Positions 11,695-24,669 of a stretch of 64,000 nt of DNA are shown here, one piece after another. The notes under the pieces were generated by a model that did not search any database, was not told where the DNA came from, and was given only the letters and a program-made list of their open reading frames with translations. The stretch spans positions 709,001-773,000 of the forward strand of contig JAFCIZ010000010.1 of assembly GCA_017871115.1 (NCBI GenBank), in the 5' to 3' direction. The position numbers were made by a program, and so were the translations under genes. Position 1 is the first letter of the stretch; each line of letters begins with the position of its first letter. Source of the stretch: Cunninghamella blakesleeana. Lineage: Eukaryota; Mucoromycota; Mucoromycetes; Mucorales; Cunninghamellaceae.

Positions 11695-14130
11695 ATGAAA
11701 AATATAATATATCACATTAGTATTTTGTTAAGTTTCTCTATAAATTTTATTTTATGTCTAGAAGCAACACCAAGAAGAAATCCAGGTAATAATTATTATA
11801 TTTTTATAACTTTATTACCATTACATTAATATATTTATTTATTTATTTATTTACTTATCACATATATAAATAAAAATAAAAAAAAATAAAAGGTTGCGCT
11901 TTACTAGGAAATACCATATTCTGTTATCGTGGATTACCCTTTATATCTTCCACTGCGTTTAATGATCCACATGTTAGTTTAGATTTAACCCAAATAACCA
12001 CTACAAATAATGAAACTACAATTCCATGGCATAGTATTACAGAAATCAATAATTCTAATACACATCTTGATGTACGTGAACGATATTTTCATGCTAGTGC
12101 TTCAATTCAATCAGATCAAAGTTATGTTATTTATGGTGCATCTACTGGTAACACATTTATGGATTATAATCCACATAATTTTACTTGGAAACAACTACCT
12201 ACATTACCTGGTGCTAATAAAACGTAAATAAATATACGTGGTTATTTAAAAAGAAAGGACAGAAAAAAATCAAAGACATTAATTATTATTATTATTAATA
12301 ACATTTCAATAGTATGAGATCAACCATTGTTAATTTAGGGAATGATACACTTTGGATATGGGGTGGAGAAAATTTGTAAATTTTTATTTTTCAAAAAAAA
12401 AATAAAAAATCGTTGTTTAAAAAAAAAATTTGCATAATACTAACTTTTTATTTAATGTTTATTATGCATAGTCCAATGGATTCAGAATATATTCCAAATA
12501 TAGCCCGCGTTTTCAATTATAAGACAGTAAAGAGAGAGAAAATAATTTACTAGCGCCATGTTGATTTTATTTATTTTATTTTATTTTTGTTAAAAAATAA
12601 ATAGTACACCGATTAACATTTTAAGTATTTATATATTTATAGTTGGAATGGACAAACCAATTCACTGATACAACAGTAATGAGAATGGAACATACGGCTA
12701 CTTTGGGACTCGATAAAAACATTTATATATTAGGTGGTACAATGAGATACCCAAACCATACTTTTATTTACAGCTCATTTAATGATGTTAGAAAGTTTGA
12801 TACAATATCAACTCGATGGTCTTCTTTTACTGCTGGAGGCGAGATTCCTTCTCCAAGAGTATCTCATACTACTACACAATGTAATTGTTATTATTATTAT
12901 TTTTTTAAAAAAAAAAAGAAAAGCAACAATACTAATATTAATATATACTTTTATATGAAATATAAAATAAAATATAGTGCCAAATAGAAACCAACTATTT
13001 ATTTATGGTGGTGTTAATGCAGATCGTAATATAAAAGCTGATCAAGGTAAATAGAATGATTTTTTTATACTATAATAATAATAATAATAATCATAATTTG
13101 GCTTAAAAAATTATAAATATATCTATAGAAACACCGTCATCCGATTATTGTTTTATTTATGACTATAAAAATAATACATTTATATCTATTCAATTCCCTG
13201 AAGTAAATGCAGATATAAAAAATACAAGATATGGTCATTTTGGTATGTATATGTATATATATAATGTTTCAATTAAGATATAAATATAAAGCATTATAAA
13301 TTTATTTTATTATTATTATTCTCATTTAAAATTTATATAGCAACAATTTATAATAATACTTACTTGGTAATGGCATTTGGTTTTATGGATACAGTACACA
13401 CAAGTCCATCCTTAAGCATATTAAATATTTCTAACCCTTACCAACCTAATTGGATAACTTCCTTTTCAACTGCTAATAACAATAATCAATCAAATCCTAA
13501 CATTACTGAAAATGTTCAAAATACTTTAATTCATCATGGAATTAGTAATGGCGTTATTGCAGCAATTGTAGTCCCACTTGTTATTGTAGTATTGGTAAAA
13601 ATAAACTAAAAAAAAAAAAAAAAAAAAAAAAATGAAATTAATAATAATAAAGCAATTATTTTATATTAATAAACTTGGGTTTCTAATATATATACACACA
13701 CACATATATATAGGGCGCTATCATTGGATGTTGGGTATTTTATAAAAAACAGCAAAAGGGAAAAAACAATTCTAGTAGAAATCTCGACATCAAAAATATC
13801 AAAGGTGATTATGATGATGATATGGATCCTATTTTGCCACTACGAACTCAAAGTATTGAAACAAATTCTAGTCATCAAGTCAAGTATATGACAACAACTG
13901 GACGAGTTAAACTTCGGGAAACCATATCAAGTCAAGCACCGTATTTTAAATTGTCCATAAAAAAAGAAGTTGTTGAAAATGTGGAAGAAAAGAAATACAC
14001 CAAACTTTACGATGATCAACCTTATGATAATAGCTGTAAGCCAAACGGAGACTCTGATTATATGAATTATGAAAAGCTTCATGATTATCAACCTGTAGAG
14101 AACTATTGTAAACCGGGTGTAAATAAGTAA
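11695..14130 (+). CDS. Kelch-repeat single-pass membrane protein, array gene 5 (most diverged)
   Basis: Nine exons: 11695-11785, 11893-12223, 12313-12375, 12472-12526, 12643-12880, 12978-13046, 13129-13242, 13341-13594, 13714-14130; 1632 nt, 543 aa, intron phases identical to genes 3 and 4. A signal peptide (MKNIIYHISILLSFSINFIL) precedes TPRRNPG. Kelch blades are seen as VIYGAS, LWIWGGEN, IYILGGTMRY and LFIYGG, with RMEHTAT and RVSHTTTQ. The helix GVIAAIVVPLVIVVL continues GAIIGCWVFYKK across intron 8. The cytoplasmic tail is the longest of the family (about 125 residues) and carries two copies of a Y-x-K-L-x-D-x-Q-P-x-[DE]-N-x-C-K-P motif near the C-terminus. It is clearly older in divergence than genes 1-4 and probably founded the array or is an outgroup. 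Confidence 0.9.
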
Positions 14131-15774
14131 TTTAAAAATAAAATTAAAAAATATGTATATATAATATTTGAACTAGTCTGTTTATATCTCTTTGCTTTCT
14201 ATATACAATGCATCTTTAACTAAATTAAATAAAGTGTTTATTGATATGATTTTTTTTTTTTTTACCTAAAATATATCAAAGTCTTGATCTAATACCAAAC
14301 AAAGACTGACGATTACATTATATGACTTTGGTTTAAATATTTTTACTTATCGTTATATTATTATTAATATTTTTCTTCATTTCTATTTGTTGTTGCAGCT
14401 AATAGTGAAGAAACTATTTCTATCGTAAAACCATATATGAAATGGTGATGTGGTAATAAAAAGGTTTTTTTCAATTATTATTTTTTAGTTAAATTAATCT
14501 ATATATATAAGGTTATCTACTGTATATTTATATAGCTTTTTTAAAATGTTTTTTTTAAGGAATAGTATTAATACAGCACTTTAAGAGATTATACATTTTC
14601 TTATTTTAAAAGAAAAATCTTCTTAAAAAGGAATAATGTACATGTAAAGTCCGCAAGGAAAACCATTTAGTTTTGTAAAAAGTCCTTATAATAAGAATTA
14701 GTAAAATAAAGAAACCAATACAATCGAATATAAAAGACATCTTTTTGTATTTGATTATATATACATATTTCTTTTCTTTTTCTTTTTTTTTAAAAAAGTC
14801 ACCTATATTAATATGAAGACCACCTTAAGTTTACAGTGTAAATGATTTGCAAGAATTACTGAATTTGAAAAATAATTCATGCAATTTTTATTTTCTTTTA
14901 TTTCATATATCAAGGGGTCGAAAAAAAAAAAAATGAAGACACTTTTTTTCTTTTTTCCTTCATAAATAATTACTCTAGAATGAGAATTTACAAGTAAATA
15001 GTAGTCCTTTATTTATACTGGACGTTTGAACGAATTAAAATATAAAATATAAAAATAAATAAAAATAAAAATAAATACGGCCATGATATAATTATCTCCG
15101 TAGGATCTAAAGTGGCCAAACCATTGTATATACAATAAGGTTTGAACCAATCAAATCATCGTGAGAACGTTTGTATACCGAGTCAAACCCTCCTTTTTTA
15201 TTATTTTTTTATATGGATTATTGTTTCCTTATTTAGATGATTTAATATGAATGTCGCCATTAAAAATTGTAGTCAATCGTAAATAGTAAGTTCATCCAAA
15301 TGTGTCTATCAGTATTTATGTCGGTAAAAATGAATTCTTTATGTCAAGTTTATTAATACGCAACCATTTATATGAATCATTAATATTTGATATCTACCAT
15401 TGGGTCAATTTATATTCTGAGTATTAAATATAAAAAAAGAATTTTTCATAAAAAAAAAAAAAAGAGAAACAAATGAAGCTATAAATATAAATAATAATAA
15501 TAATAATAATAATGATAAAACGAAAACAATATTTATATAAAATAAATAAATAATAAAAGAGAAAAAGTGAATAAAATAAATATTATTATCATTTTAAAAC
15601 TATTTCTTCATCTTTCCCACGGGTAAAAAGAATACGATGAATAAACTTAATTTAAATGACAGATTTATAAAATAAAATAAATAAAATTCCCTTTTTTTAT
15701 TATTCCGTTTCTTTCTTTCTTTTCCTTTCTTTTTCATTTTTATTCATTTATCAACATATTTATATATAAAAAAA
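14131..15774. other. Intergenic between the kelch array and threonine aldolase
   Basis: No gene supported. AT-rich with A/T runs and short (AAT)n near 15490-15515. A pyrimidine-rich leader (TTTCTTTCTTTTCC) lies just upstream of the aldolase start codon. Confidence 0.55.
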
Positions 15775-17228
15775 ATGACAGTTTATGATTTAACAAGTGA
15801 TACTGCTACTCAACCAACTGATGAAATGTTTGATATTATGAAAACTGCATCAAGAGGTGATGATGTTTTTATGGTATATACTATATAATCTATATATGTA
15901 TATATATATGTGTGTATATATATAAATAAAGTTTTTTTTTTTCTTATCTAATTTTTTTTTTTTTTTTTTTTTAGGCCGACGATTCTGTAAAAGAATTGGA
16001 AAAATACATGGCAAATTTGGTAGGACATGAAGCCGCTTTATTTTGTACTTCTGGTACCTTAACCAATCAATTGGGATTAAGATGTTGGTTACTTCAACCT
16101 CCTCATTCTGTTTTATGCGATTCTAGAGCTCATGTTCATGTCCATGAATGTGGTGGTATTGCTTATCATTCTCAAGCTTCAGTTTCTCCTGTTTTAGCTT
16201 CTAATGGGATTTATTTAACAAAAGAAGATGTTGAAAGCCATATTGTTACTGATACTTTATGTGGTGCCCCAACAAAAGGTAATTTTAAATTAAAATAGAC
16301 TTTTTTTACCTTTTATTTTTCAACTGATTATATTTTATTTTCCTCTTTTTTTTTTTTTTAAAAAAAAAAAAAATAACAGTCATTTCACTTGAAAATACAT
16401 TAAATGGTACCATTATGCCAATTGAAGAAATTAGACGTATTAGCATGATGGCAAGAAAACGTGGCATTAAAATGCATTTAGATGGTGCTCGATTATTTGA
16501 AGCTGCTCAAGCAACAGGTACACCAATGAAAGAATATGGTGCTTGTTTTGATAGTTTATCTATTTGCTTATCAAAAGGCGCTGGAGCTCCCATTGGCAGT
16601 ATTTTAATTAGTAATCAAAGAACTATTACTCAAGCACGTCATTTACGTAAATTAATGGGTTCAGGTTGGAGACAAGCAGTAAGTTTATAGATGCCTTCAT
16701 TATCATCCTTTATTATATGATAATCCTTTGTTTTATTAAATAATAACAACAATAATCTTTTTTTTTCTTTTTTTTTTTTTTTAAAAAAAAACTATTTAAT
16801 CTATCTAGGGTATGCTTGCTAAAGTTGCTTTACACTGTGTTCAAACCATTGTTCCATTAATGCCAATCACACATCAATTAGCCTATAAATTATCAGAAGG
16901 CCTTGAAGCTCTTGGGTTTAAAATCGTTGTTCCATGTCAAACCAATATGGTCTTTGTCGATTTTTCACCATTAAAAGTTAACGATATCGCCGAACCTCTT
17001 TTAAAAGAAAAAATTAAAATTTCTAATACCCAAGGATCAAGTGTGTGCCGTATTGTTCTTCATTATCAAATTCCTTCCTCCGCCATTGATACCTTTTTAT
17101 CTGTAGCTGAATCCGTTGCTACTCTTCATAAAATTGAACCTAAAACTTTAGATAGTGCCGTCTGTTCAAGATCCTCCTCTGTTTCGGGATCCATTGTTGA
17201 TTTGGCTGGCGCTTATCCTTCTATTTAA
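15775..17228 (+). CDS. GLY1: L-threonine aldolase (PLP-dependent)
   Basis: Four exons: 15775-15873, 15975-16278, 16380-16678, 16809-17228; 1122 nt, 373 aa, close to the usual length of this family. It cleaves L-threonine/allo-threonine to glycine and acetaldehyde using pyridoxal phosphate. Recognised by the N-terminal DLTSDTATQPT start, the GDDVF motif, HVHECGG, LENTLNGT, the HLDGARLFEA aspartate segment and the SLSICLSKGAGAPIGS segment, whose lysine is the expected PLP-binding residue. All key residues are present. No targeting peptide is seen, so it is likely cytosolic. Introns 2 and 3 contain long T-then-A tracts directly before the acceptor. The C-terminal 30 residues are Ser/Val rich and not conserved. 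Confidence 0.93.
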
Positions 17229-19622
17229 TTCTCTTTTTCTCTATGTATATTCATCCATTCATAAAATAACTGACTTGCTTCATATCCATATTCATTTATA
17301 ATACATATATTTAGGTTTTATATATACATATATACTTTTGTTTATTTTATCATGTATCTTTTTCTTTCTTTTAATAAATTATTTAATAAGCAAAAAAAAA
17401 AAAAAAAAAAATGAAAAGAAAGAAAAAGGTAGAAAATTAGGGTTTTTTTTTAAAAAGTTGAATGCGTGTGAGATTTTTTAATCTCCTTTTATTTTTTCCC
17501 AGCCTTTCCCTCTATTTCACCTAAAAAATTGTCTGGCTTTATACAAGTGGTTTTTAATATTAATAAATAAATAATTGAAAAGAAAATAGATTTAGTTTGT
17601 TTCTTAAAATCAATATATGTTTATAGTAATGCACATCGTATCTTCATTTAAAATCAGACCAAAAGAAACATTTATCAATTAAAAAAACAATTTTTGAAAA
17701 ACAAGTACACGCATAAAAAAGTTTATTTTTTTTTCTAAACATATTACAATTCTATTACTTTTCTTTTTTTTTTTTTACTGTTTTTACTGCTACTTTGGCT
17801 GAATAAAACTCAAGAGAAAACATAGCCCTTTTTTTATATTAAAGACAAGAACGCCTGTCAGCATATACTATTATCTATGACAAATGTCAAATAGCAAAAA
17901 ATTAGATAAAAACTATTATGATCTTTTCTATAATATCATCAGTATAAATTTTTTGCCAAATTAGAGTACAGTCAAAAGCTACAATGTAAATAGCTAAGAA
18001 CAAAAACACGAATATATACATATATATTCACATTATTTTTTCATGTTACGTATTGGCTATTTTTTATTTTTTTTTTTAAAAAAAAAAGAAAATTATTTAG
18101 GGTAGATCCATTCATTGGCTGTAAAGCATTGGATAATAAATATAGGAAAAAAGAAAAGCATACCATGGGATAATGAAAAAAGAAAAAATAAACTTCAAGG
18201 GAGAGTATTCGACACGACAATAGGATATATGAAATAAACTTTTGGTCTATAAATTTTAATACTAGCTGGATGAGACAAGATTATTCTACATTGTTAGGAA
18301 AAAAATGAAAAAATCTTTAAACAATTTGGAGCAAAATTATTGGTCTTTTTATAATAATTTATATATATTGTTTTTATTTTTACAAAATTTTTAATCAACA
18401 AACCAAAATAGTAGGCTGTTCCCAAGGTGTCTCTCTAATAAAAAAACGATACTTGTTTATTCAATAGGTCACTTATCCTCTGCTAACCAACAAGACTTTT
18501 CTATAATAATAATTTTCATCACATTAAATGGTCATTTATCACTCAATATCAAACATATCCAATCTAAAATTGCATCTGTCTATTTTTATTTATTTTTATT
18601 TTTAATATATTTTTGTCATGTAAACGTGATGGAGTTATCATTAGGACAACTATATTTTTAGGTACTTCCAATAGCAATCATTACTTTCTTTTCTTTCTCT
18701 AATGACATCATCTCTTCTCTTCAACTAGAATGATCGAAATATATACTATTTGGGCCAACGTTACCTTGGTTATAATGGATTACAAAACTTTATACTTGCA
18801 CAATGATACATCTCTGTAGCTATATTACAATGCATAATAACAATGATAATAAAGGGAAATACCACCTATCTTTTTTTTTTTTTTTTTTTTTTGTTTATCA
18901 TTGGCTATAAAAAATGAAAAAGAATAACTAGTTGATATTGATACGAGCATATTTCTAAAATTTTTATATAAATTAAACAATATATAGGTGTGGTATTTTG
19001 TGTTAAAGTACTCCAAAGTTTTCGTAACATGAAGTCGTATATTAATTTTTACAATTCAATTCTATAATATGCTTTACTAATGTTAACGATCATTTTTTTT
19101 TAAAAAAAAATATTATTATTATACAATTTAGTAATGTAAAACAAATGAAAATAAAAATAAGGAAAAGAATAAAATAAAATAAAATTAATGAAAAAAAAAG
19201 AAAAAAACCAAAAGATATTCATCTCTGCCGTATGTATTTAAAATATACAGGGCAAAGTTTTAAAAACTATTTTATTTTAATGTTTCATGATTTTTTATTT
19301 TTTATGTTTTTTTGTTATTTAAATCAAAGATAGTATTTACATATAAAAACAATACATTATGTATGATATTTTTAAAGAAATATAATTTTATTACATAAAA
19401 GTGATGATCATTGCAACAACAAAGTATCAGATTCTTCTTCACCTTTCTTACTCATATCATTCATTTGTATATTAAGCTTTATATTTATAAAAGTTTTTTA
19501 TTATTATATTTATCCTATTTTTTTTAAATAATAATTTTTTTGAATAATCTAAAAAAAAATTGTAATACTTTTTTTTTTGTATAAGTTGTTGATGTGAATA
19601 TAAAAAAATAAAAATAAAAAAT
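17229..19622. other. Intergenic, about 2.4 kb without genes
   Basis: No reading frame or RNA gene I can support. AT-rich, with T11A10 at 18067-18087, T9A9 at 19093-19110 and a T run at 18872-18893. It separates the convergent 3' ends of the aldolase (+) and the mitochondrial ribosomal protein (-), so it holds the two 3' UTRs and otherwise unassigned sequence. Confidence 0.6.
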
Positions 19623-20825
19623 CTATTTACGACTTGAATCTACAATGACATATTTACTATTATTACTGTTATTATTGGTATGTTGAGATGATGCAGAAGT
19701 AGTAGTTTTTTCAAATTTGGCTTCTTCTAAAGCAATAGCTTTCTTTTCCAATAACTTGTATTGTTTTCTATTCAATGTATCAGCAGCATCCTATTAAAAA
19801 ATAATAAAATAAAATAAAAAAAAATCAATTGCATAAGTAACCGTCCAATATAAATACATGTATTATTTCCTTTCTTTCTCTATCACTCTTTTTTATATAT
19901 CGCTTTCATTTTTCTTTTTAATTATACCTTTGTTGTAAAAGTAGCATTTTCTTCTAATAACTTAAATCTAGGTTTACCAACATTAGGGACAATGTCAATT
20001 AAAGGTTCTTGTAAAATTGTGACAGGTTCAGAAGCTCCCATGTATTGTTCCATTCCTTTAGTGAATTGACGTTGTAAAACAAATCCCTATATATATTATA
20101 AAAAATAAAGTAAATTAATAAATATATCTACTTGTACTTTAATTAACGTTATCAAAATCGTCATCATCCCTTTTTATTTTCCTTATTATTATTATTATTA
20201 TTATCATTATTATTATTATATATATATATTGTATCACTTTACATTAGCTTCCATTTCTTTTTCGGATGATTTTAACTTTAAAATAGCTTCAATACGTTTT
20301 AAGGATAATCCAAATTTGACAGCTAATTGACGTACAGTCCAAGTGGACTTGTCAGAAATATATAATTGATAGATATCTTCACGTTTAGCATCAGTAATAG
20401 GTGGTCTAGGTTGGAAAAGTGGATTATTAGGGAAAGGCTAAAACATATAATAGATAAAAAAAAAAATGTCAAAAAAAAAACCAAATCCACACATTTCACA
20501 TTTATCCCTTTTGTTGATATATTTATATATATATAATTCTATTTACAGTTTCACCCAAATAATTTGTTGTTCCTTCAGCAGGTCTTGAAAATCGTTTTCC
20601 TGAACCATTGGCCCATTCGTGAAAACGTCTACGTCTACGTGATAATTTTTTTGGTTCTTCTACTATTAATTCTTCTACTACAGCTTGTTCAGCAGTTGTA
20701 TCTTCAGGTGTGGTGGTGGTGGTTGAATCATTGGATAATTTATAAGTTTGACTAAAAGTACGAATAGGTGTATATTCTATATTTGTTCTTATGATTGATT
20801 TTACTGAAGTAAAAGAACGTAACAT
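19623..20825 (-). CDS. Mitochondrial small-subunit ribosomal protein, Bot1/MRPS35 (mS45) type
   Basis: Four exons on the minus strand: 20825-20547, 20437-20243, 20086-19928, 19790-19623; 801 nt, 266 aa, all introns phase 0. The N-terminus is basic and Ser/Thr rich (MLRSFTSVKSIIRTN, IRTFSQTY), typical of a mitochondrial presequence. The core has FHEWANGSGKRFSRPAEG, TNYLGET, then NNPLFQPRPPITDAKREDIY and STWTVRQLAVKFGLSLKRIE, which is a helix-turn-helix-like segment, followed by AILKLK. This order matches the fungal eukaryotic mitochondrial regulator (Bot1p) family, components of the mitochondrial ribosome. The C-terminus is charged with an Asn/Ser-rich stretch. The exact modern subunit name (mS45) is from memory of the family. 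Confidence 0.85.
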
Positions 20826-22157
20826 TTTTTATATACAACTAATAATAATAAAAATAATATATATATATATAAAATATATAAAGAAAAAAAAAAGAGTGAA
20901 AGAAAAATAAAAACAAAGTAAGAGAGAGAGAAAAAAAAAATCGGGGCTTCAAATTTTCATTTTTTTTTTTTTGAGCTCTACCCTAATAAATATCTACCCA
21001 GCTGACTTGAGAGAGATTTATTCCATATAAAGTGCGCGGAAGGAGGGGGGGGGAGGAGAGGTAGAGAGGGGTTCATAAAATGATACCAAGCCACATTCAC
21101 CTTTGGTATTTTCTTTTTTTTTATAAAAATGGGATATAAAATATATAAATAAATTAAGCTTTTTTTTTCAATAGAAAAAAAATCAATTATTACTAAAATA
21201 GTTAATACTAATTATAATTATGTATGATCCTTTCTATTTTATTTATTTATTTTGAAATATAAATAATGTTTTTTTTTGTTTTTTACAGCCCAAATGGATT
21301 TATTTTACTATTAACTTTTTATATATTGAAACTAATAAGAAGCATAGAGTTGATAATCTTTTTTTTTGCGTAGGATCATATTTTTGATTTATTTATAAAT
21401 TGGTTGAAACCAAGCAATTTTTTTTAAATCCCGTCTCTTATGAATTTTAATTTTTTTGCGTTATAAATTTTTTTTTCTTTTCTTAACTTTTTTTTTCTCT
21501 CTCTCTCTCTCTCACTTTCACTCCCCTTTTTTTATATAATATATATATATTTCTTTCATCTCTTTACTACTTTTATTAATTTAAAAAAGATAAAAAGGTA
21601 GATAGAATATATTCCTTTCTCTTTCTTTTTTTTTCTCGACCCTTTCCTTTTTTCTCGTCTTTTTTTCTTCTTACCTTTAAAACCTTCATCACGTTTTTTT
21701 TACATCTCTTTAACCTTACAAGCACTTTTTTCTTTTTGAATCACTTGTCATTTGAAAACAACAACAATAACAGCAACAATCAAGCATATACACAATATTT
21801 ATCAATATATATATATATATATTTATATCTATCTATCTTATTTTATTAAATACAATCAACCTTTTTTTTTTTTCTGTTTTATTATTAAATATAAATTTAG
21901 ATACAATTTTGTATAAAATAGTTTTTTTTTTTCTTCAATTTTAAAAAAATATACCATATATACATATAATATATACACCATCCATCACACCAACAAAAAT
22001 AATATACAATCTCCCTCATATATACGCTTTCCTCCTATTCGTTTAGACTTTCCCTCTCTCTCTCTATTTCTTTCTCTCACTTATTTTTGTATCTATTTAT
22101 AAATATATTTAATATAAAACAAAAACAGCACCATTTTTTTTTAAACAACAAACATAT
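20826..22157. other. Divergent intergenic region between the Bot1-like gene and the SH3 membrane gene
   Basis: Holds the promoters of two divergent genes. There is a G-rich patch AAGGAGGGGGGGGGAGGAG at about 21040-21058 and CT-rich tracts (21496-21515 and 22055-22080). The last 300 nt before the SH3 gene are pyrimidine and CAA/ACA rich, probably 5' UTR. No gene seen. Confidence 0.6.
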
Positions 22158-24498
22158 ATGCACACTGAAAATAAAAAGATGACACTATTTAATGTAATAC
22201 CAACCTCATCATCCATACCATTTATATTATTATCCACCTCAACTACCACCACCAATTTATTATTTTATTATATCATGACGTTCAGTATGATAATGATGAT
22301 GGCCCCGACCATTCAAGGGCAAATTGCATCAACCGATGGATGTATATCATTACAAGGTTCCAACTCTTGTCGTGGATTTCAGCATTATTATATTGGCACT
22401 ACAGCCATCAATAATTTATTAAGTGTAGATGCCTCAACATTCAACACTATATCTGATTTAGATGATGCATTAATAGATTACACACATACCTCTTCTGATT
22501 ATATGTCACCACTGGGATGTATTGCTGATTCTACAAATACCACCGGTAATAATAGTACAACCTATCCTTATGCTCGGTATGCTTTATCAAGATTATGTGC
22601 TGGTTTAGTACAAGATACTCAGACATCTTTACCTTGTAATTATGCTAAAAATATTCAACCTTTACCTTTATGTCAATCCACTTGCCAAGAATGGGTTGAT
22701 AGTGTTACCAATATGACCAATACTACCACAGTATGTAGTAATATTTCACAAAGAAGGCAACAAGCTTTATTACAATTAGATGATTCTTGTCAATCATGGT
22801 CTGGGTATAATGGTCATTCTCCTCAATGTATTAATGGCACAACTAATGAACCTGATAATTGTGGTAAGTAAAAGAATTAAAATTAAATAATGATAAAAAA
22901 GGAAAAGCGAAAAAAAAGGAAGACTGGAGCCGTTGTCTAATATATGATTATTGTTATTTTGAACAGGATTTAATGACAATAATTCAGGTGCATGTGCTTA
23001 TTGTTACAACAATCCAGCTGATTCATGTTGTCAATCCGTTAAATGTAATAAATTGTCAGCTGGAGCCATTGCTGGTATTGTCATTGGTTGTTTATTAGCT
23101 GTGGGTGGACTGATTGGCTGTTTTCTATTTTTCTTTTGTTGCAAGAAAAAACGTATTCGACGAGAAACAAGCTTTTCCTTTAAAACCTATATTCAACCTT
23201 CAACTCAACCAAAAACAAATAATGGGGTATTTGATGCTTCGGATGATCATAACAGTAGTCATAAAGTATTAATCGATAATGATTCTCAATTTCAATATTA
23301 TAATCAAAAAATGAATAACAATAATAGTAGTTATAATAATAGATCACCCACTACACCCACTTTTCCACCTAACACTACACCATTAACAAATAATACAACA
23401 TTAAATAGTGATTATCATGGTGGGAATGATGATAATAATAGTCATAGACGCGGTAGTTCTTCAGCATCTAATCCGTTTGGGGATCGTTTTGAAGTTATAT
23501 CTTTACAAAATCAATCTATTAAATCCGTCATACCAACTAAACCAACACCACTTGTTACTCTTGATACCACTTCTACAATATCTACAACAACAAATGGAAC
23601 ACATCATCCACCACCGCTATTACCACCACAACATATTGATAGAGATGAAAATGGAACGGGAATTGGAAAAAACAAATTAGGAAAAGAAAGTGATGAAGAA
23701 GGTCCATTATATGATGAAGAATTTCATCAAGTAATACATCCATACCCACCACAAATGGTAGATGAATTAGGATTAAATGTAGGAGATATAGTTTGTTTGG
23801 CGATGGAATTTGATGATGGCTGGGCATTAGGATTTAATGTAAACACAGGATTAAAAGGAGTCTTTCCTTTAGTATGTGTATCACCTTTACCGCCACAAGT
23901 ATTAGAACAATTATATCAAGATGGAAAAAAGAATGATGAATTTTCATCATCTAAAGTATTACTTGAAGATTCAGCATCTTTAAACTCTATACAATATACA
24001 CAACCACAACCACCTCCTCAATTAGAATCTATTAATACACATCACCATCCTAATAATAATAATAATAATAATTTACAACAACAACAACAACAATCACCTT
24101 TGGCATTACATAATATTAGAAAAATAAGAGAAGATTTACGCCGGTCTATGAGTTTATCCTCTTCTTCCAACTATTCATATTCATCCAATCATCATTCACC
24201 TTCATTTAAGCATTTATCTAGATCACATACATTTATATCATCCCCTCAAACATCACCTAATTCAACTACATCACCATCAACGAACATACCAAAGAGAACA
24301 GCAAGTATGATGCGATCTAAACAACAACAGCAACAACAATATCATGATGATGATTTAATTAGCCCAACTCATGATACACCTTTAGTTTCATTCCCTCCTC
24401 CTACTTCTCCTTCGAAGATTGTTTTACCTACTTCTCCTAAAACAGAATCCTTTGAAATGTATAATCATCGAATATCAAAGTTACAACAAGATTTTTAA
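22158..24498 (+). CDS. Single-pass membrane protein with Cys-rich ectodomain and cytoplasmic SH3 domain
   Basis: Two exons, 22158-22863 and 22967-24498; 2238 nt, 745 aa. A hydrophobic segment at about residues 28-55 is a signal sequence; an internal ATG at 22275 (MTFSMIMMMAPTIQG) would give a more normal signal peptide, so the start is uncertain. The ectodomain (to about residue 260) has many paired cysteines and Asn-X-Thr sites, with the order CAG..C..PLCQSTC..C. One transmembrane helix (AIAGIVIGCLLAVGGLIGCF) is followed by CCKKKRIRR. The cytoplasmic part is low-complexity Asn/Ser/Pro/Gln except for one SH3 domain, about residues 440-495 (HPYPPQMVDEL, GDIVCLAMEFDDGW, KGVFPLVCV). Such fungal proteins are thought to be surface sensors or polarity scaffolds; that is inference. 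Poly-Gln runs occur near residues 550 and 660. Confidence 0.85.
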
Positions 24499-24502
24499 AA
24501 AC

Positions 24503-24550
24503 AATAGCGATGATAATAGCGATGATAATAGCGATGATGATAACGATGAT
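24503..24550. repeat. 12-bp tandem repeat directly after a stop codon
   Basis: Three copies of AATAGCGATGAT followed by a degenerate fourth (GATAACGATGAT). It begins four bases after the stop of the SH3 gene and is open in the +1 frame, where it reads Asn-Ser-Asp-Asp repeats and closes at a TAA. Confidence 0.9.
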
Positions 24551-24597
24551 AAATAAAAAATAAAAAATAATATAAAAATATATAAAAAAAGATTGTT

Positions 24598-24599
<2 letters not shown>

Positions 24600-24669
<70 letters not shown>

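Noticed and set aside
14398..14450. Short piece after a TTGTTGCAG acceptor-like site, reading ANSEETISIVKPYMKW
   Set aside because: Superficially like a kelch tail exon, but gene 5 already ends at 14130 and no preceding donor or exon is found.
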